A DNA stretch of 54,170 nt, taken from the NCBI GenBank assembly GCA_045587485.1, contig JAZNCI010000065.1:1-54170 (forward strand), read 5' to 3'. The notes under the pieces are model-generated. The model saw only the letters and a program-made list of their open reading frames with translations. It did not search any database and had not been told where the DNA came from. Below, piece by piece: positions 1 to 6,694 of the stretch; position 1 is the first letter of the stretch, and every line of letters begins with the position of its first letter. The translations under genes were made by a program, and so were the position numbers. This stretch comes from SIG440 sp045587485 (GTDB taxonomy: Bacteria; Bacillota; Clostridia; Monoglobales; Monoglobaceae).

Positions 1-44
1 ACTGCTTGAAACACAGTATTTTGGATGTCGGGCAAGTAAAAAAC

Positions 45-143
45 GCAGATAATCCTGTATGGCTTATCGAGGCTTTTTCCGCAGTACGGCGCCAAAATAC
101 AAAGTTTCAAGTTGGTTTATCCCTATGTGAAGATGCCTAAAGC
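45..143. repeat. Left copy of 99-bp inverted end repeat
   Basis: These 99 bases are the exact reverse complement of 54072-54170 at the other end of the window. Identity stops at 144. The copy overlaps an imperfect pair of arms at 5-24 and 92-111 (17 of 20 bases complementary), so the full element may be a small palindromic repeat of at least 110 bp. I see no coding potential. Inference: a dispersed repeat at which an assembly stopped, or inverted repeats bounding this segment. Confidence 0.9.
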
Positions 144-155
144 GGCTTTTTGGTT

Positions 156-851
156 TTATCTTCCTACAAACATCTGTGTCCAGTAGTTGCCTTCTGCGAC
201 ATATCCAACACCTATATGGGTATAGGAAGAATTAAGAATATTGGCACGGTGACCTTCTGAATTCATCCATCCTTCAACCACCTGGGCGGGTGTTCTTTGA
301 CCCCTGGCAATATTTTCGCCGGCAGTTCTGTACGAAATACCAAACTGTTTCATCATATTAAATGGTGAGCCATATGTGGGGCTTGTGTGTGAAAAATAAT
401 TATTATCTTTCATATCCTGAGATTTAATTCGTGCAACACGACTGAGTGCTGTATCTGTTTCAAGTGTCTTCAATCCCTTTTGTACTCTTATCTCATTCAC
501 AAGTTTTATAACCTCTGCTTCGTATTGGTGAAGTTCTGAATTCTGAGAAGGAGTATTTGTGTCCTGTTCGGGCTTGTTGTCCGGAGCGTTGTCTTGCTCG
601 GGTTTCTGTTCGGGCGAAGGTTCTTCCTCCGGTGACTCTATAATTGTGTCATCATCCTGCTCCGGACAATCAATATCGGGAACTGAAATCTGAGGCGTGT
701 CACATTCAACATCGTTTTTAATATCATCGCATCCAATAACCGCTGCGTAAATCCCGTTGCCAAGTTTATGTGTGGTGACCGATGTTGCTCCTGCCGGGAT
801 CATCATTGCCGCCATTGCTGTAATAACCAATGTGATAATAAGTTTCTTCAT
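156..851 (-). CDS. Secreted CAP/SCP-domain protein (YkwD-like)
   Basis: A 231-aa secreted protein. It starts at the ATG at 851, preceded by an AGGAGGAAG ribosome binding site; the open frame runs further upstream but without start signals. Residues 1-24 form a signal peptide. Residues 45-105 are a linker rich in Pro, Glu, Asp and Gln. Residues 115-231 are a CAP (SCP/PR-1) domain with family motifs such as YFSHTSP, AGENIARG, GWMNSEGHRANIL and the C-terminal YWTQMFVG. His in SHTSP and in GHRANIL, with the nearby Glu residues, would form the usual CAP cavity. Bacterial YkwD-type proteins are secreted and some are spore- or wall-associated, but the activity is generally unknown. It is monocistronic with its own promoter. 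Confidence 0.9.
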   Translation of the reverse strand: MKKLIITLVITAMAAMMIPAGATSVTTHKLGNGIYAAVIGCDDIKNDVECDTPQISVPDIDCPEQDDDTIIESPEEEPSPEQKPEQDNAPDNKPEQDTNTPSQNSELHQYEAEVIKLVNEIRVQKGLKTLETDTALSRVARIKSQDMKDNNYFSHTSPTYGSPFNMMKQFGISYRTAGENIARGQRTPAQVVEGWMNSEGHRANILNSSYTHIGVGYVAEGNYWTQMFVGR

Positions 852-894
852 TTCTCTTCCTCCTGAAAATTTTTTGTCTGTTTGACACTTACCT

Positions 895-923
895 ATCTTA
901 ACATATTGGTTTACATAATGCAA
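895..923 (-). promoter_or_regulatory. SigA-type promoter of CAP gene
   Basis: On the minus strand, -35 TTGCAT (918-923) and -10 TAAGAT (895-900) are separated by 17 bp. The predicted start lies about 40 nt upstream of the ATG at 851. Confidence 0.55.
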
Positions 924-951
924 ATGTAATTTTTGGTTGTTTTTCCACAAA

Positions 952-976
952 CAAAAAGAACGGAAAAAGCCGTTCT
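952..976 (-). terminator. Intrinsic terminator after trmO
   Basis: Read on the minus strand, AGAACGG and CCGTTCT form a 7-bp stem around CTTTTT, followed by TTTTG. It lies just beyond the stop codon of the methyltransferase gene that ends at 1012. Confidence 0.7.
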
Positions 977-1011
977 GTCTGTTCTTGTGATTAACTTTCT
1001 CTTACTGCAAA

Positions 1012-1686
1012 TTACACAACATCCACGCCAACAACCGTCAAAATGTCCTTTTCGACCCTAAAATGTATATCACATCCAGCAAAGTTCATACTGTAGGTGC
1101 GCAAATCATCGTGATATGACGGGCGCGGGTCGTCTTTAAGACACGCAATCGCAGCTTTTCTCTTTTCTTCGGGCAAAATATCTAAAAGGTCTTCGGGAAA
1201 ACAAACCTCAAGACTATATTCCTTAAATTCCTCGCCAAAGCTGCCCCTTGCATCAGTCTTGCAATCAGCATATGGAAGATACGGCTTTATATCAAAAATC
1301 GGGGTGTTATCAAGAATATCAACCCCTGAAACAATCAGCACATTCCCCTCTGTTTCGTTTTTTTCGACGCCTTCAAGCTTGACCGCAGAAAGCCCCAACA
1401 AATTGGGTCTATACGGAGAACGGGTGGCAAAAACGCCGACCCTTTTATTTCCTCCCAGCCTTGGCGGTCTTACGGTAAGAGCACTGCGGCCTAGTTTTGT
1501 TTTTGAAAAACCAAATATCAGCCATAGATATGAAAACTTTTCAATCCCCCTTAACGCCTCGGGATTACGATATTCCTGTTCAAATACAATTTTTCCTGTC
1601 AGTTCAGGAACACGTCCACTTTGTCTGGGAATGCCAAATTTATCTTTAAAGTCGGTATAGATGTATCCTATTGGCTTTATTTCCAT
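1012..1686 (-). CDS. trmO: tRNA t6A37 N6-methyltransferase TrmO (TsaA family)
   Basis: A 224-aa protein of the TsaA/YaeB/TrmO family. TrmO uses S-adenosylmethionine to methylate N6 of threonylcarbamoyladenosine at position 37 of certain threonine tRNAs. Family signatures include the N-terminal IGYIYTDFKDKFGIPRQSG, the WLIFGFS strand, VRPPRLGGNKRVGVFATRSP and the PNLLGLSAV segment that make up the beta-barrel and SAM site, and DNTPIFDIKPYLPYAD. The length is close to that of bacterial TrmO. It starts at ATG 1686 behind an AAGGGG site. It probably belongs with the ZIP gene just upstream (51-nt gap) in one minus-strand unit ending at the 952-976 hairpin. The linkage has no obvious functional logic. 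Confidence 0.85.
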   Translation of the reverse strand: MEIKPIGYIYTDFKDKFGIPRQSGRVPELTGKIVFEQEYRNPEALRGIEKFSYLWLIFGFSKTKLGRSALTVRPPRLGGNKRVGVFATRSPYRPNLLGLSAVKLEGVEKNETEGNVLIVSGVDILDNTPIFDIKPYLPYADCKTDARGSFGEEFKEYSLEVCFPEDLLDILPEEKRKAAIACLKDDPRPSYHDDLRTYSMNFAGCDIHFRVEKDILTVVGVDVV

Positions 1687-1737
1687 AGATTAATACCCCT
1701 TTGTTATCCTATGTTTTTTAAAAATTATAAATATATT

Positions 1738-2490
1738 CTAACCAAGAAAAACATCCGAAACAAGCATTACGCAAAAGCCTGCCAGAAGTGCATATGTTGC
1801 ACCACGTTCGCCTCCGTGGGCGTGAGTTTCAGGAATCATTTCATCGCTGACAACATAAAGCATTGTTCCCCCTGCAAAGGCTAATGCAAATGGAAGAATA
1901 GCTGTTGATAGACTGACCGCAAAATAACCTATCAGTGTTCCAACAACCTCAACCAAGCCTGTCAGCATTGCACAGATAAAGGTTTTTCGTGGCGAAACTC
2001 CCGCCGCCAGCATCGGTGAAATAATAACCATACCTTCGGGAATGTTCTGGAGTGCAATGCCGCCTGCAATCATTAAGGCCTGGGATGTGTTTCCTGAGCC
2101 AAAACCGACTCCTGCCGCAATACCCTCTGGCAGATTGTGAATACCTATTGCCATCACGAAAAGCAGAACCTTGCTTAAATTTGCGTTATTGTGAGCCTCC
2201 TCCTGACCGCCCATCAGCTTGTGAAGATGAGGAACCAGCTTGTCAATCAAATTCAGGCACAGCGCACCTGCAAATATACCAGTTATAGTAACTATAATTC
2301 CGTACCTCCCGCCATACTCAAGCGAGGGCATAACCAGACCCAGTACAGCTGCCGAAAGCATTACACCTGCCGCAAACGAAAGAACTATATCCGAAAACTT
2401 GTGTGACATCTTTTTAAATATAAAGCCCACAAGCGAACCAACTATTGTTGCACCGCCCACGCCAAGAGCGGTAATTAAAACCATCTTCAT
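1738..2490 (-). CDS. ZIP family divalent metal transporter
   Basis: A 250-aa membrane protein of about eight segments, the usual size for the ZupT/GufA branch of the ZIP family, which imports zinc and other divalent metals. The two diagnostic metal-site motifs are present: HNLPEG in TM4 and QNIPEG in TM5. A His-containing cytoplasmic loop (HLHKLMGGQEEAHNN) lies between TM3 and TM4. It starts at ATG 2490 with AAGGAG 9 nt upstream; an ATG seven bases further upstream is out of frame. Its promoter spacer holds an 18-bp dyad (2532-2549), so a metal-responsive repressor is possible. Substrate specificity cannot be read from sequence. Confidence 0.88.
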   Translation of the reverse strand: MKMVLITALGVGGATIVGSLVGFIFKKMSHKFSDIVLSFAAGVMLSAAVLGLVMPSLEYGGRYGIIVTITGIFAGALCLNLIDKLVPHLHKLMGGQEEAHNNANLSKVLLFVMAIGIHNLPEGIAAGVGFGSGNTSQALMIAGGIALQNIPEGMVIISPMLAAGVSPRKTFICAMLTGLVEVVGTLIGYFAVSLSTAILPFALAFAGGTMLYVVSDEMIPETHAHGGERGATYALLAGFCVMLVSDVFLG

Positions 2491-2527
2491 ACATTTGTAC
2501 TCCTTAAAATTTCAAACAATTTTATAT

Positions 2528-2556
2528 ATTGTAACACATATAAGTGTTATTGTAAA
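2528..2556 (-). promoter_or_regulatory. ZIP promoter with dyad operator
   Basis: On the minus strand, -35 TTTACA (2551-2556) and -10 TACAAT (2528-2533) are spaced by 17 bp. The spacer holds the dyad TAACAC-N6-GTGTTA at 2532-2549, placed where a bound repressor would block RNA polymerase. The dyad does not match the Zur, MntR or DtxR consensus sequences I know. Confidence 0.55.
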
Positions 2557-2591
2557 CCTGCAAAATTTTTTAACTTTTTTTCAAAAAAGGG

Positions 2592-2620
2592 TTGACAAAA
2601 TACAAAAAAAAGAGTATACT
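2592..2620 (+). promoter_or_regulatory. Promoter of tRNA-Lys
   Basis: TTGACA (2592-2597), a 17-bp spacer and TATACT (2615-2620) form a near-consensus SigA promoter. Transcription would start near 2627, giving a short leader that folds into the hairpin GTTGC-GACG-GCAAC (2627-2640) just before the tRNA. Confidence 0.8.
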
Positions 2621-2653
2621 CTAATAGTTGCGACGGCAACGGATAAAATAAAT

Positions 2654-2729
2654 GCACCTTTAGCTCAGCTGGTAGAGCACCTGACTCTTAATCAGGGTGT
2701 CCAGGGTTCGAGTCCCTGAAGGTGTACCA
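2654..2729 (+). tRNA. tRNA-Lys (anticodon CTT)
   Basis: It folds as a complete cloverleaf: acceptor GCACCTT/AAGGTGT, D-stem GCTC/GAGC with an AGCTGGTA loop, anticodon stem CCTGA/TCAGG with loop CTCTTAA, variable GTGTC, and T-stem CAGGG/CCCTG with loop TTCGAGT. The 3' CCA is encoded (2727-2729). Anticodon CTT decodes AAG (Lys). The first acceptor pair is G-T. It has its own promoter and terminator. Confidence 0.96.
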
Positions 2730-2730
2730 G

Positions 2731-2761
2731 AAAAAAGCATCGACTTTGTCGGTGCTTTTTT
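2731..2761 (+). terminator. Terminator of tRNA-Lys
   Basis: GCATCGAC and GTCGGTGC pair (8 bp, one G-T pair) around TTT at 2737-2755, preceded by A6 and followed by T6. Confidence 0.85.
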
Positions 2762-2763
2762 CA

Positions 2764-2918
2764 ATGAATTGCCTGACGGCACGAATTGAAATCTACGATT
2801 TCATGAATTGAGCCTACGGCTCATGAATTGCACCTGTCGGTGCATAAAAAGGCAATTCAATTCATGTTGCGACAGCAACAATTCATGGTGAAACCAATTC
2901 ATGACAACGAAGTTATCA
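2764..2918. repeat. Comb-like array of mini-hairpins with ATGAATTG/CAATTCAT spacers
   Basis: A run of small stem-loops (GCC-TGAC-GGC, GAAATC-TAC-GATTTC, GAGCC-TAC-GGCTC, GCACC-TGTC-GGTGC, GTTGC-GACA-GCAAC, GGT-GAA-ACC) is separated by an 8-bp spacer. The spacer reads ATGAATTG at 2764, 2803 and 2823 (variant ACGAATTG at 2781) and switches to its reverse complement CAATTCAT at 2858, 2879 and 2895. The spacers can pair across the centre, giving one long stem with side hairpins. With the next feature it fills the gene-free stretch 2730-3070. Function unknown. Confidence 0.85.
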
Positions 2919-2938
2919 AATCATTAAAAAAGTAAGCA

Positions 2939-2965
2939 GCATCTAAACCATTCGGCTCTTCCACC
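2939..2965. repeat. Left imperfect direct repeat flanking toxin island
   Basis: It matches 4801-4825 at 21 of 25 positions in the same orientation. The pair brackets the toxin and immunity genes. It may be the scar of module exchange or duplication. Confidence 0.5.
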
Positions 2966-2969
2966 CTAA

Positions 2970-2995
2970 GCAAACACATTGTGCTTGCTTTTTTT
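2970..2995 (+). terminator. Hairpin with T-tract upstream of toxin gene
   Basis: GCAAaCACA and TGTGcTTGC form a stem with one mismatch at 2970-2988, followed by T7. No plus-strand gene ends here apart from the already terminated tRNA, so it may be left over from an earlier gene. Confidence 0.5.
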
Positions 2996-3070
2996 ATTCC
3001 TAAAAGTTGTCCACTTTGTCCGTTTTTACAGGTATATAATATAGGTATACCAAAATAAAGGAGAGAATCT

Positions 3071-4402
3071 ATGGTAAAGACGGAAGAAAAATTAATGAAA
3101 GAGGTAACAGAACTTTATTCATTTGCAAACCTTATGTATGGCGATGTGTTAGATGGTGTTGGTAAAAAGAAAAAAACTATCGGGTTTGAAGAAGAAAGGC
3201 TATTAGAACATATTAAAAAGTCAATTAATAAATCTATCGAGAGTTATTTTAAGGATTTCAAAATTGACGAAAAGCTTTTCAAAGATTTTAATGAAATGCA
3301 AAGGGAACATCTTGTTAATTTGAGTAAAAATATTGATAAGTTGCAAGAAAATGCAGTAAAGGATATCATTGAAGAAATTTTAACACCACTTGGTAATGAT
3401 GAAACTATTGCCGAAGGAGAAATGTCTTTAGAAATAGCAACAGATAAAATTATAAAATCTATAAACACTTCCATTGAAAGTGTCAGTAGACAAATTGGTT
3501 ACTGTATGGTATTATATAGCTATGGGAATAAGGGTTATAAACAATATCGCTTAAAGCCGGGTGATGCAGCTTGTGAAGAATGCAAAGAAAAAGGAAGAAA
3601 TACATATTTGATAGACAAGCTCAAAGATGCAGAGTTTTTACCTTTGGTACACCCAAACTGCAGGTGCACTGTAGAAATTCTTGATGATAAAAACAAAGTG
3701 GTTAGCACGGTTGACAGTAAAGCTATCGAAGAACAATTGAGAAAGACAGAGAGTAGCAAGAAAATGAGCTTTCTGGATTATGTAAGCTCGTTGCTTTCGG
3801 TGGCGGCGCTTATTCCTGGCATTGACAGTGTTGTAGATTTAATTTCGATACCTGTTGATTTACTCAGGGGAGACCTGATTTCTGCAGGCTTTGATTTGAT
3901 GGGAATAGTTCCATTTATTGGTGAAGTCGGTGATGCAGGTAAGGCTCTTAGAATAGCGGATAAGACAAGTGATGTTGCAAAGGTTGCCGATAAGGTGACA
4001 GATGGCGTTAAACTTGCTGATAGTACAAATGATATCATAAAAACTGCAAAGCGTTCCCCAATTGAAATTCCGAAAACGGCAACGGTTAAGGTACAAGCAA
4101 AAAATGGTTACTCGCAAATTAAGTATACTTGGAAATCAGGTGATTATAAATATACAAGTCGTTGGCATACTCAAACGCCAAATGCACCTGCCGGTCAAGG
4201 AACTACATGGGTGATAGAAAGAAAAAAAAGTGGAATTGGTTATGGAAAGAATCCCCAACCCCATAGGGAAGAAATTCTAGTTGGGGAAAATAAATGGATT
4301 TCAAGGCAAGATTGGAAAGATGCAATAACTGCAAGGAAACAAGGAACAGCAACAAAACAACAAAAGGAGTGGTTAGATAATGGACATTGGAAAGACAGAT
4401 AA
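3071..4402 (+). CDS. MuF-like polymorphic toxin
   Basis: A 443-aa protein with modular toxin architecture. Residues 1-150 are helical and charged. Residues 160-205 hold C168-x2-C171 and the HPNCRC motif (H194, C197, C199), the zinc knuckle typical of SPP1 gp7/Mu F phage head-morphogenesis proteins and of MuF polymorphic toxins. Residues 235-330 are a hydrophobic pre-toxin region (LIPGIDSVVDLISIPVDLL, VPFIGEVGDAGKAL). The last 115 residues are a basic domain with conserved-looking features RWHTQTPNAPAGQGTTWV, RKKSG, W-x3-W-x2-A and a terminal GHWKD; I suspect a nuclease fold but cannot assign the family. It starts at ATG 3071 behind AAAGGAGAG. The coding sequence is visibly more AT-rich than its neighbours, suggesting transfer. 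No signal peptide or phage genes are nearby. The reading as toxin rests on architecture and on the overlapping downstream gene. Confidence 0.72.
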   Translation: MVKTEEKLMKEVTELYSFANLMYGDVLDGVGKKKKTIGFEEERLLEHIKKSINKSIESYFKDFKIDEKLFKDFNEMQREHLVNLSKNIDKLQENAVKDIIEEILTPLGNDETIAEGEMSLEIATDKIIKSINTSIESVSRQIGYCMVLYSYGNKGYKQYRLKPGDAACEECKEKGRNTYLIDKLKDAEFLPLVHPNCRCTVEILDDKNKVVSTVDSKAIEEQLRKTESSKKMSFLDYVSSLLSVAALIPGIDSVVDLISIPVDLLRGDLISAGFDLMGIVPFIGEVGDAGKALRIADKTSDVAKVADKVTDGVKLADSTNDIIKTAKRSPIEIPKTATVKVQAKNGYSQIKYTWKSGDYKYTSRWHTQTPNAPAGQGTTWVIERKKSGIGYGKNPQPHREEILVGENKWISRQDWKDAITARKQGTATKQQKEWLDNGHWKDR

Positions 4403-4760
4403 TTACAAGTTTTATGAAGGATATGAAGGTGAACCAGAAATTATTTTATCAGTCAAAAATAATGAATTAGAAACAATACATATTTGGGATGGATTTTTTG
4501 ATGATATATTTAGAAAACCTTCACTGGATGGAAAAGGATGGAACGGGTTTACCAGAGACTATCATCAATGCGAAGGTGCTTTTGACATTTACGGAGAAGC
4601 TATTATAACAGACATACAAGAATATATAGAAGATTTAAAAATTTACGAAAGCAGAAAGTTTGACTATGAAGATACTAAAGAAGTTTATAATCTTATTTGT
4701 TCTTGGTTAACCGAGGCACTAAGAAGAGGGTACAAAGAAATAATTGTCAGAGTTGATTAA
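4380..4760 (+). CDS. Putative immunity protein to the MuF-like toxin
   Basis: A 126-aa acidic protein with no recognised motif. It has many Asp, Glu and aromatic residues, no signal peptide and no membrane segment. It starts at ATG 4380, inside the last 23 nt of the toxin gene, with AAAGGAG about 10 nt upstream; this coupling is typical of toxin-immunity pairs. Composition is even more AT-rich than the toxin. Size, acidity against a basic toxin domain, and position immediately after the toxin tip all favour immunity, but this is inference. A 13-bp perfect hairpin follows at 4831-4862. Confidence 0.65.
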   Translation: MDIGKTDNYKFYEGYEGEPEIILSVKNNELETIHIWDGFFDDIFRKPSLDGKGWNGFTRDYHQCEGAFDIYGEAIITDIQEYIEDLKIYESRKFDYEDTKEVYNLICSWLTEALRRGYKEIIVRVD

Positions 4761-4800
4761 AAGATGAAAATTTGTTAATCACCTATATTGAAAATAAATG

Positions 4801-4827
4801 GCATCTAAATCATTCTGCTTTACCAAA
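4801..4827. repeat. Right imperfect direct repeat flanking toxin island
   Basis: Partner of 2939-2965 (21 of 25 identical, same orientation). It lies 40 bp after the immunity gene. Confidence 0.5.
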
Positions 4828-4830
4828 AAG

Positions 4831-4862
4831 AAACGACAATCTTTGCAATAAGATTGTCGTTT
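4831..4862. terminator. 13-bp perfect hairpin after immunity gene
   Basis: AAACGACAATCTT and AAGATTGTCGTTT pair perfectly around TGCAAT. There is no long T-tract beyond the TTT in the stem, but the position fits termination of the toxin-immunity transcript. Confidence 0.6.
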
Positions 4863-4937
4863 GCAGATAAGAGATAAAAAAGGTAGCTTGCTTATGCAAT
4901 GCATCAGACCGCCGACTTTGACTTTCTCAGCGGTGTA

Positions 4938-4975
4938 ATGGGGTAGTTCATTAGTGAACTACCCCATAGTTTTTG
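4938..4975 (+). terminator. 13-bp hairpin between immunity gene and putP
   Basis: ATGGGGTAGTTCA and TGAACTACCCCAT pair perfectly around TTAG (4938-4967), followed on the plus strand by AGTTTTT. It sits 16 bp from the stop codon of the convergent putP gene and may serve both directions. Confidence 0.65.
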
Positions 4976-4983
4976 ATGGAATT

Positions 4984-6516
4984 TTATTTACTCATAATTT
5001 CGTCAAATTCTGCTGTTATATCATCGGCAGGTTTTTTTGTAAGGAGTGAAACAAGTACAATTACAATTGAGGAAGAGATAAATGCAGGCAGAAGTTCATA
5101 AATTGCAAACATACCGCCCAAGGGTTTGATAACAAGCTTCCAGACAAATACCATTATACCGCCTGAGAGCATACCTGCAACTGCACCTGAGTGAGTTGTT
5201 CTCTTCCAGAACAGTGAGAACAGCATCAAGGGGCCGAATGTAGCACCAAAGCCCGCCCATGCAAACGAAGTAATACCAAATATTGTGCTGTTGGCATCCC
5301 AAGCAATAATCATGGCAATGATTGTGATAACGGTCATTGCTATTCTTGACACCCACATAATTTCTTTGTCACTTGCTGATTTTTTAAAGATACCGTGATA
5401 GATGTTTTCTGCCAGAGCTGATGTTGAAATCAACAGATATGAGTCAGAAGAACTGATTGACGCAGCCAAAATTCCTGCACAAGCAAAGCCTGCGAGAATA
5501 GGTGGCAAATATGTGGTTGACATATCAATAAAGATGTTTTCAGCAGCTGCGTTTGATGTATATCCTACATTGGGAACTGATCTGCCGACAATACCGATAA
5601 GCACGGCTGCTGACATTGCGATGAACAGCCAGATGCAGGCAACACGACGTGAACGTGTAAGTTCCTTACCATCTCTGATGCCCATAAATCTGAGCAATAC
5701 CTGGGGCATACCAAAATAACCAAGACCCCACGCAAGACACGAACAGATTGAAAGGAAGGAGTAAGAGTTACCCGTACCAAAGGTGTTTGCAACCTCGGTT
5801 GAAGGTGTTGCAGTTGAGAACAGTGAAAAATAGCCGTCAATATTTTTTGCGTTTTCCATAACCTGACCCCATCCCCCTGCATTAACAACTGCAAGAGTAA
5901 ATATTGCCACAAGGGCTATAACCATAACGATTGCCTGCATAAAGTCTGATGCGCTTTCTGCAAGGAAACCGCCAAGGAAGGTATAAAGCAAAACAAAAAC
6001 AGCAGCCGCAATCATCATACCGTGATATGAATTTTCCATAGCAAATAAATTCATAAACAGTTTTCCGCAAGCAGACAGACACTGACCGGCATAAACTGTA
6101 AAGAATATGATGATAAAGAGTGAAGAAATTGTAAGAATGATTTTGCTCTTTTCGTGAAAACGCTTTGAGAAAAATCCGGGAATGGTAATTGCATCAACCT
6201 TAACGCTGTATTTGTGAAGCCTTTTTGAAACAATCAGCCAGTTAAAATATGTACCTACAAAAAGACCGATTGCGGTCCAGCCTGCGTCTGCAAGACCTGT
6301 CCAGTAAGCAAGACCGGGCAGACCCATCAAAAGCCAACCTGACATATCAGAAGCCTCGGCGCTGAATGCCGCAACCCAGGGTCCCAGTGAACGTCCGCCA
6401 AGAAAGTAGCTTTCTGCATTTTTGTTTGAACGCTTTGCAAAGACAATACCTATAACCACAACCGCGGCCATATATATGATCATTGCAATAAGGTGTTGAA
6501 AGTTTGCAGTTGTCAT
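4984..6516 (-). CDS. putP: Sodium/proline symporter PutP
   Basis: A 510-aa integral membrane protein of the sodium:solute symporter family, about 13 transmembrane segments, full family length. It imports proline coupled to sodium. Recognisable segments include the N-terminal YFLGGRSLGPWVAAFSAEAS with GWLLMGLPG (sodium site and TM2), the SASDFMQAIVM helix, LAWGLGYFGMPQVLLRFM, and the ILAASISSSDSYLLISTSAL stretch in TM9. It starts at ATG 6516 with AAAGGATG upstream. Monocistronic, divergent from copA. Proline specificity is the best reading because of the overall match to PutP, but other SSS members cannot be excluded. Confidence 0.9.
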   Translation of the reverse strand: MTTANFQHLIAMIIYMAAVVVIGIVFAKRSNKNAESYFLGGRSLGPWVAAFSAEASDMSGWLLMGLPGLAYWTGLADAGWTAIGLFVGTYFNWLIVSKRLHKYSVKVDAITIPGFFSKRFHEKSKIILTISSLFIIIFFTVYAGQCLSACGKLFMNLFAMENSYHGMMIAAAVFVLLYTFLGGFLAESASDFMQAIVMVIALVAIFTLAVVNAGGWGQVMENAKNIDGYFSLFSTATPSTEVANTFGTGNSYSFLSICSCLAWGLGYFGMPQVLLRFMGIRDGKELTRSRRVACIWLFIAMSAAVLIGIVGRSVPNVGYTSNAAAENIFIDMSTTYLPPILAGFACAGILAASISSSDSYLLISTSALAENIYHGIFKKSASDKEIMWVSRIAMTVITIIAMIIAWDANSTIFGITSFAWAGFGATFGPLMLFSLFWKRTTHSGAVAGMLSGGIMVFVWKLVIKPLGGMFAIYELLPAFISSSIVIVLVSLLTKKPADDITAEFDEIMSK

Positions 6517-6562
6517 ATAAACACATCCTTTTTTAATTTTTGTAAAAATAAAAGTTCTCTAC

Positions 6563-6591
6563 ATTTTACAAAAATTTTGCAAAAAAGTCAA
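6563..6591 (-). promoter_or_regulatory. putP promoter
   Basis: Minus-strand -35 TTGACT (6586-6591), 17-bp spacer, -10 TAAAAT (6563-6568). Confidence 0.65.
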
Positions 6592-6620
6592 GAAAAAACA
6601 ATAAAAAATGTTGGTTTTCC

Positions 6621-6649
6621 TTGACTTTTATATGGAAGAGGAATATAAT
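6621..6649 (+). promoter_or_regulatory. copA promoter
   Basis: TTGACT (6621-6626), 17-bp spacer, TATAAT (6644-6649). I see no CopY-type TACAnnTGTA operator. No csoR or copY gene lies nearby, so copper regulation cannot be read from this window. Confidence 0.7.
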
Positions 6650-6694
6650 AAATTGAGTTAGTTGAGACAAACCACAAAGGGAAATGGTGTATAA

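Noticed and set aside
2764..2918. CRISPR array
   Set aside because: The repeat unit is 8 bp, the 'spacers' are self-complementary hairpins, and no cas genes are present.
2939..2965. tRNA-Leu/Ser fragment on the minus strand (GAGCCGAATGGTTTAGATGC)
   Set aside because: It looks like a class II D-arm, but no anticodon arm, T-arm or acceptor partner follows; the similar copy at 4801 has none either.
3007..3040. Consensus promoter for the toxin gene
   Set aside because: TATAAT at 3035-3040 is present, but the nearest TTG-type hexamers give gaps of 13 or 22 bp.
2654..4980. Integrative element using tRNA-Lys as attachment site
   Set aside because: No integrase and no second copy of the tRNA 3' end was found; the flanking direct repeats are not tRNA-Lys sequence.
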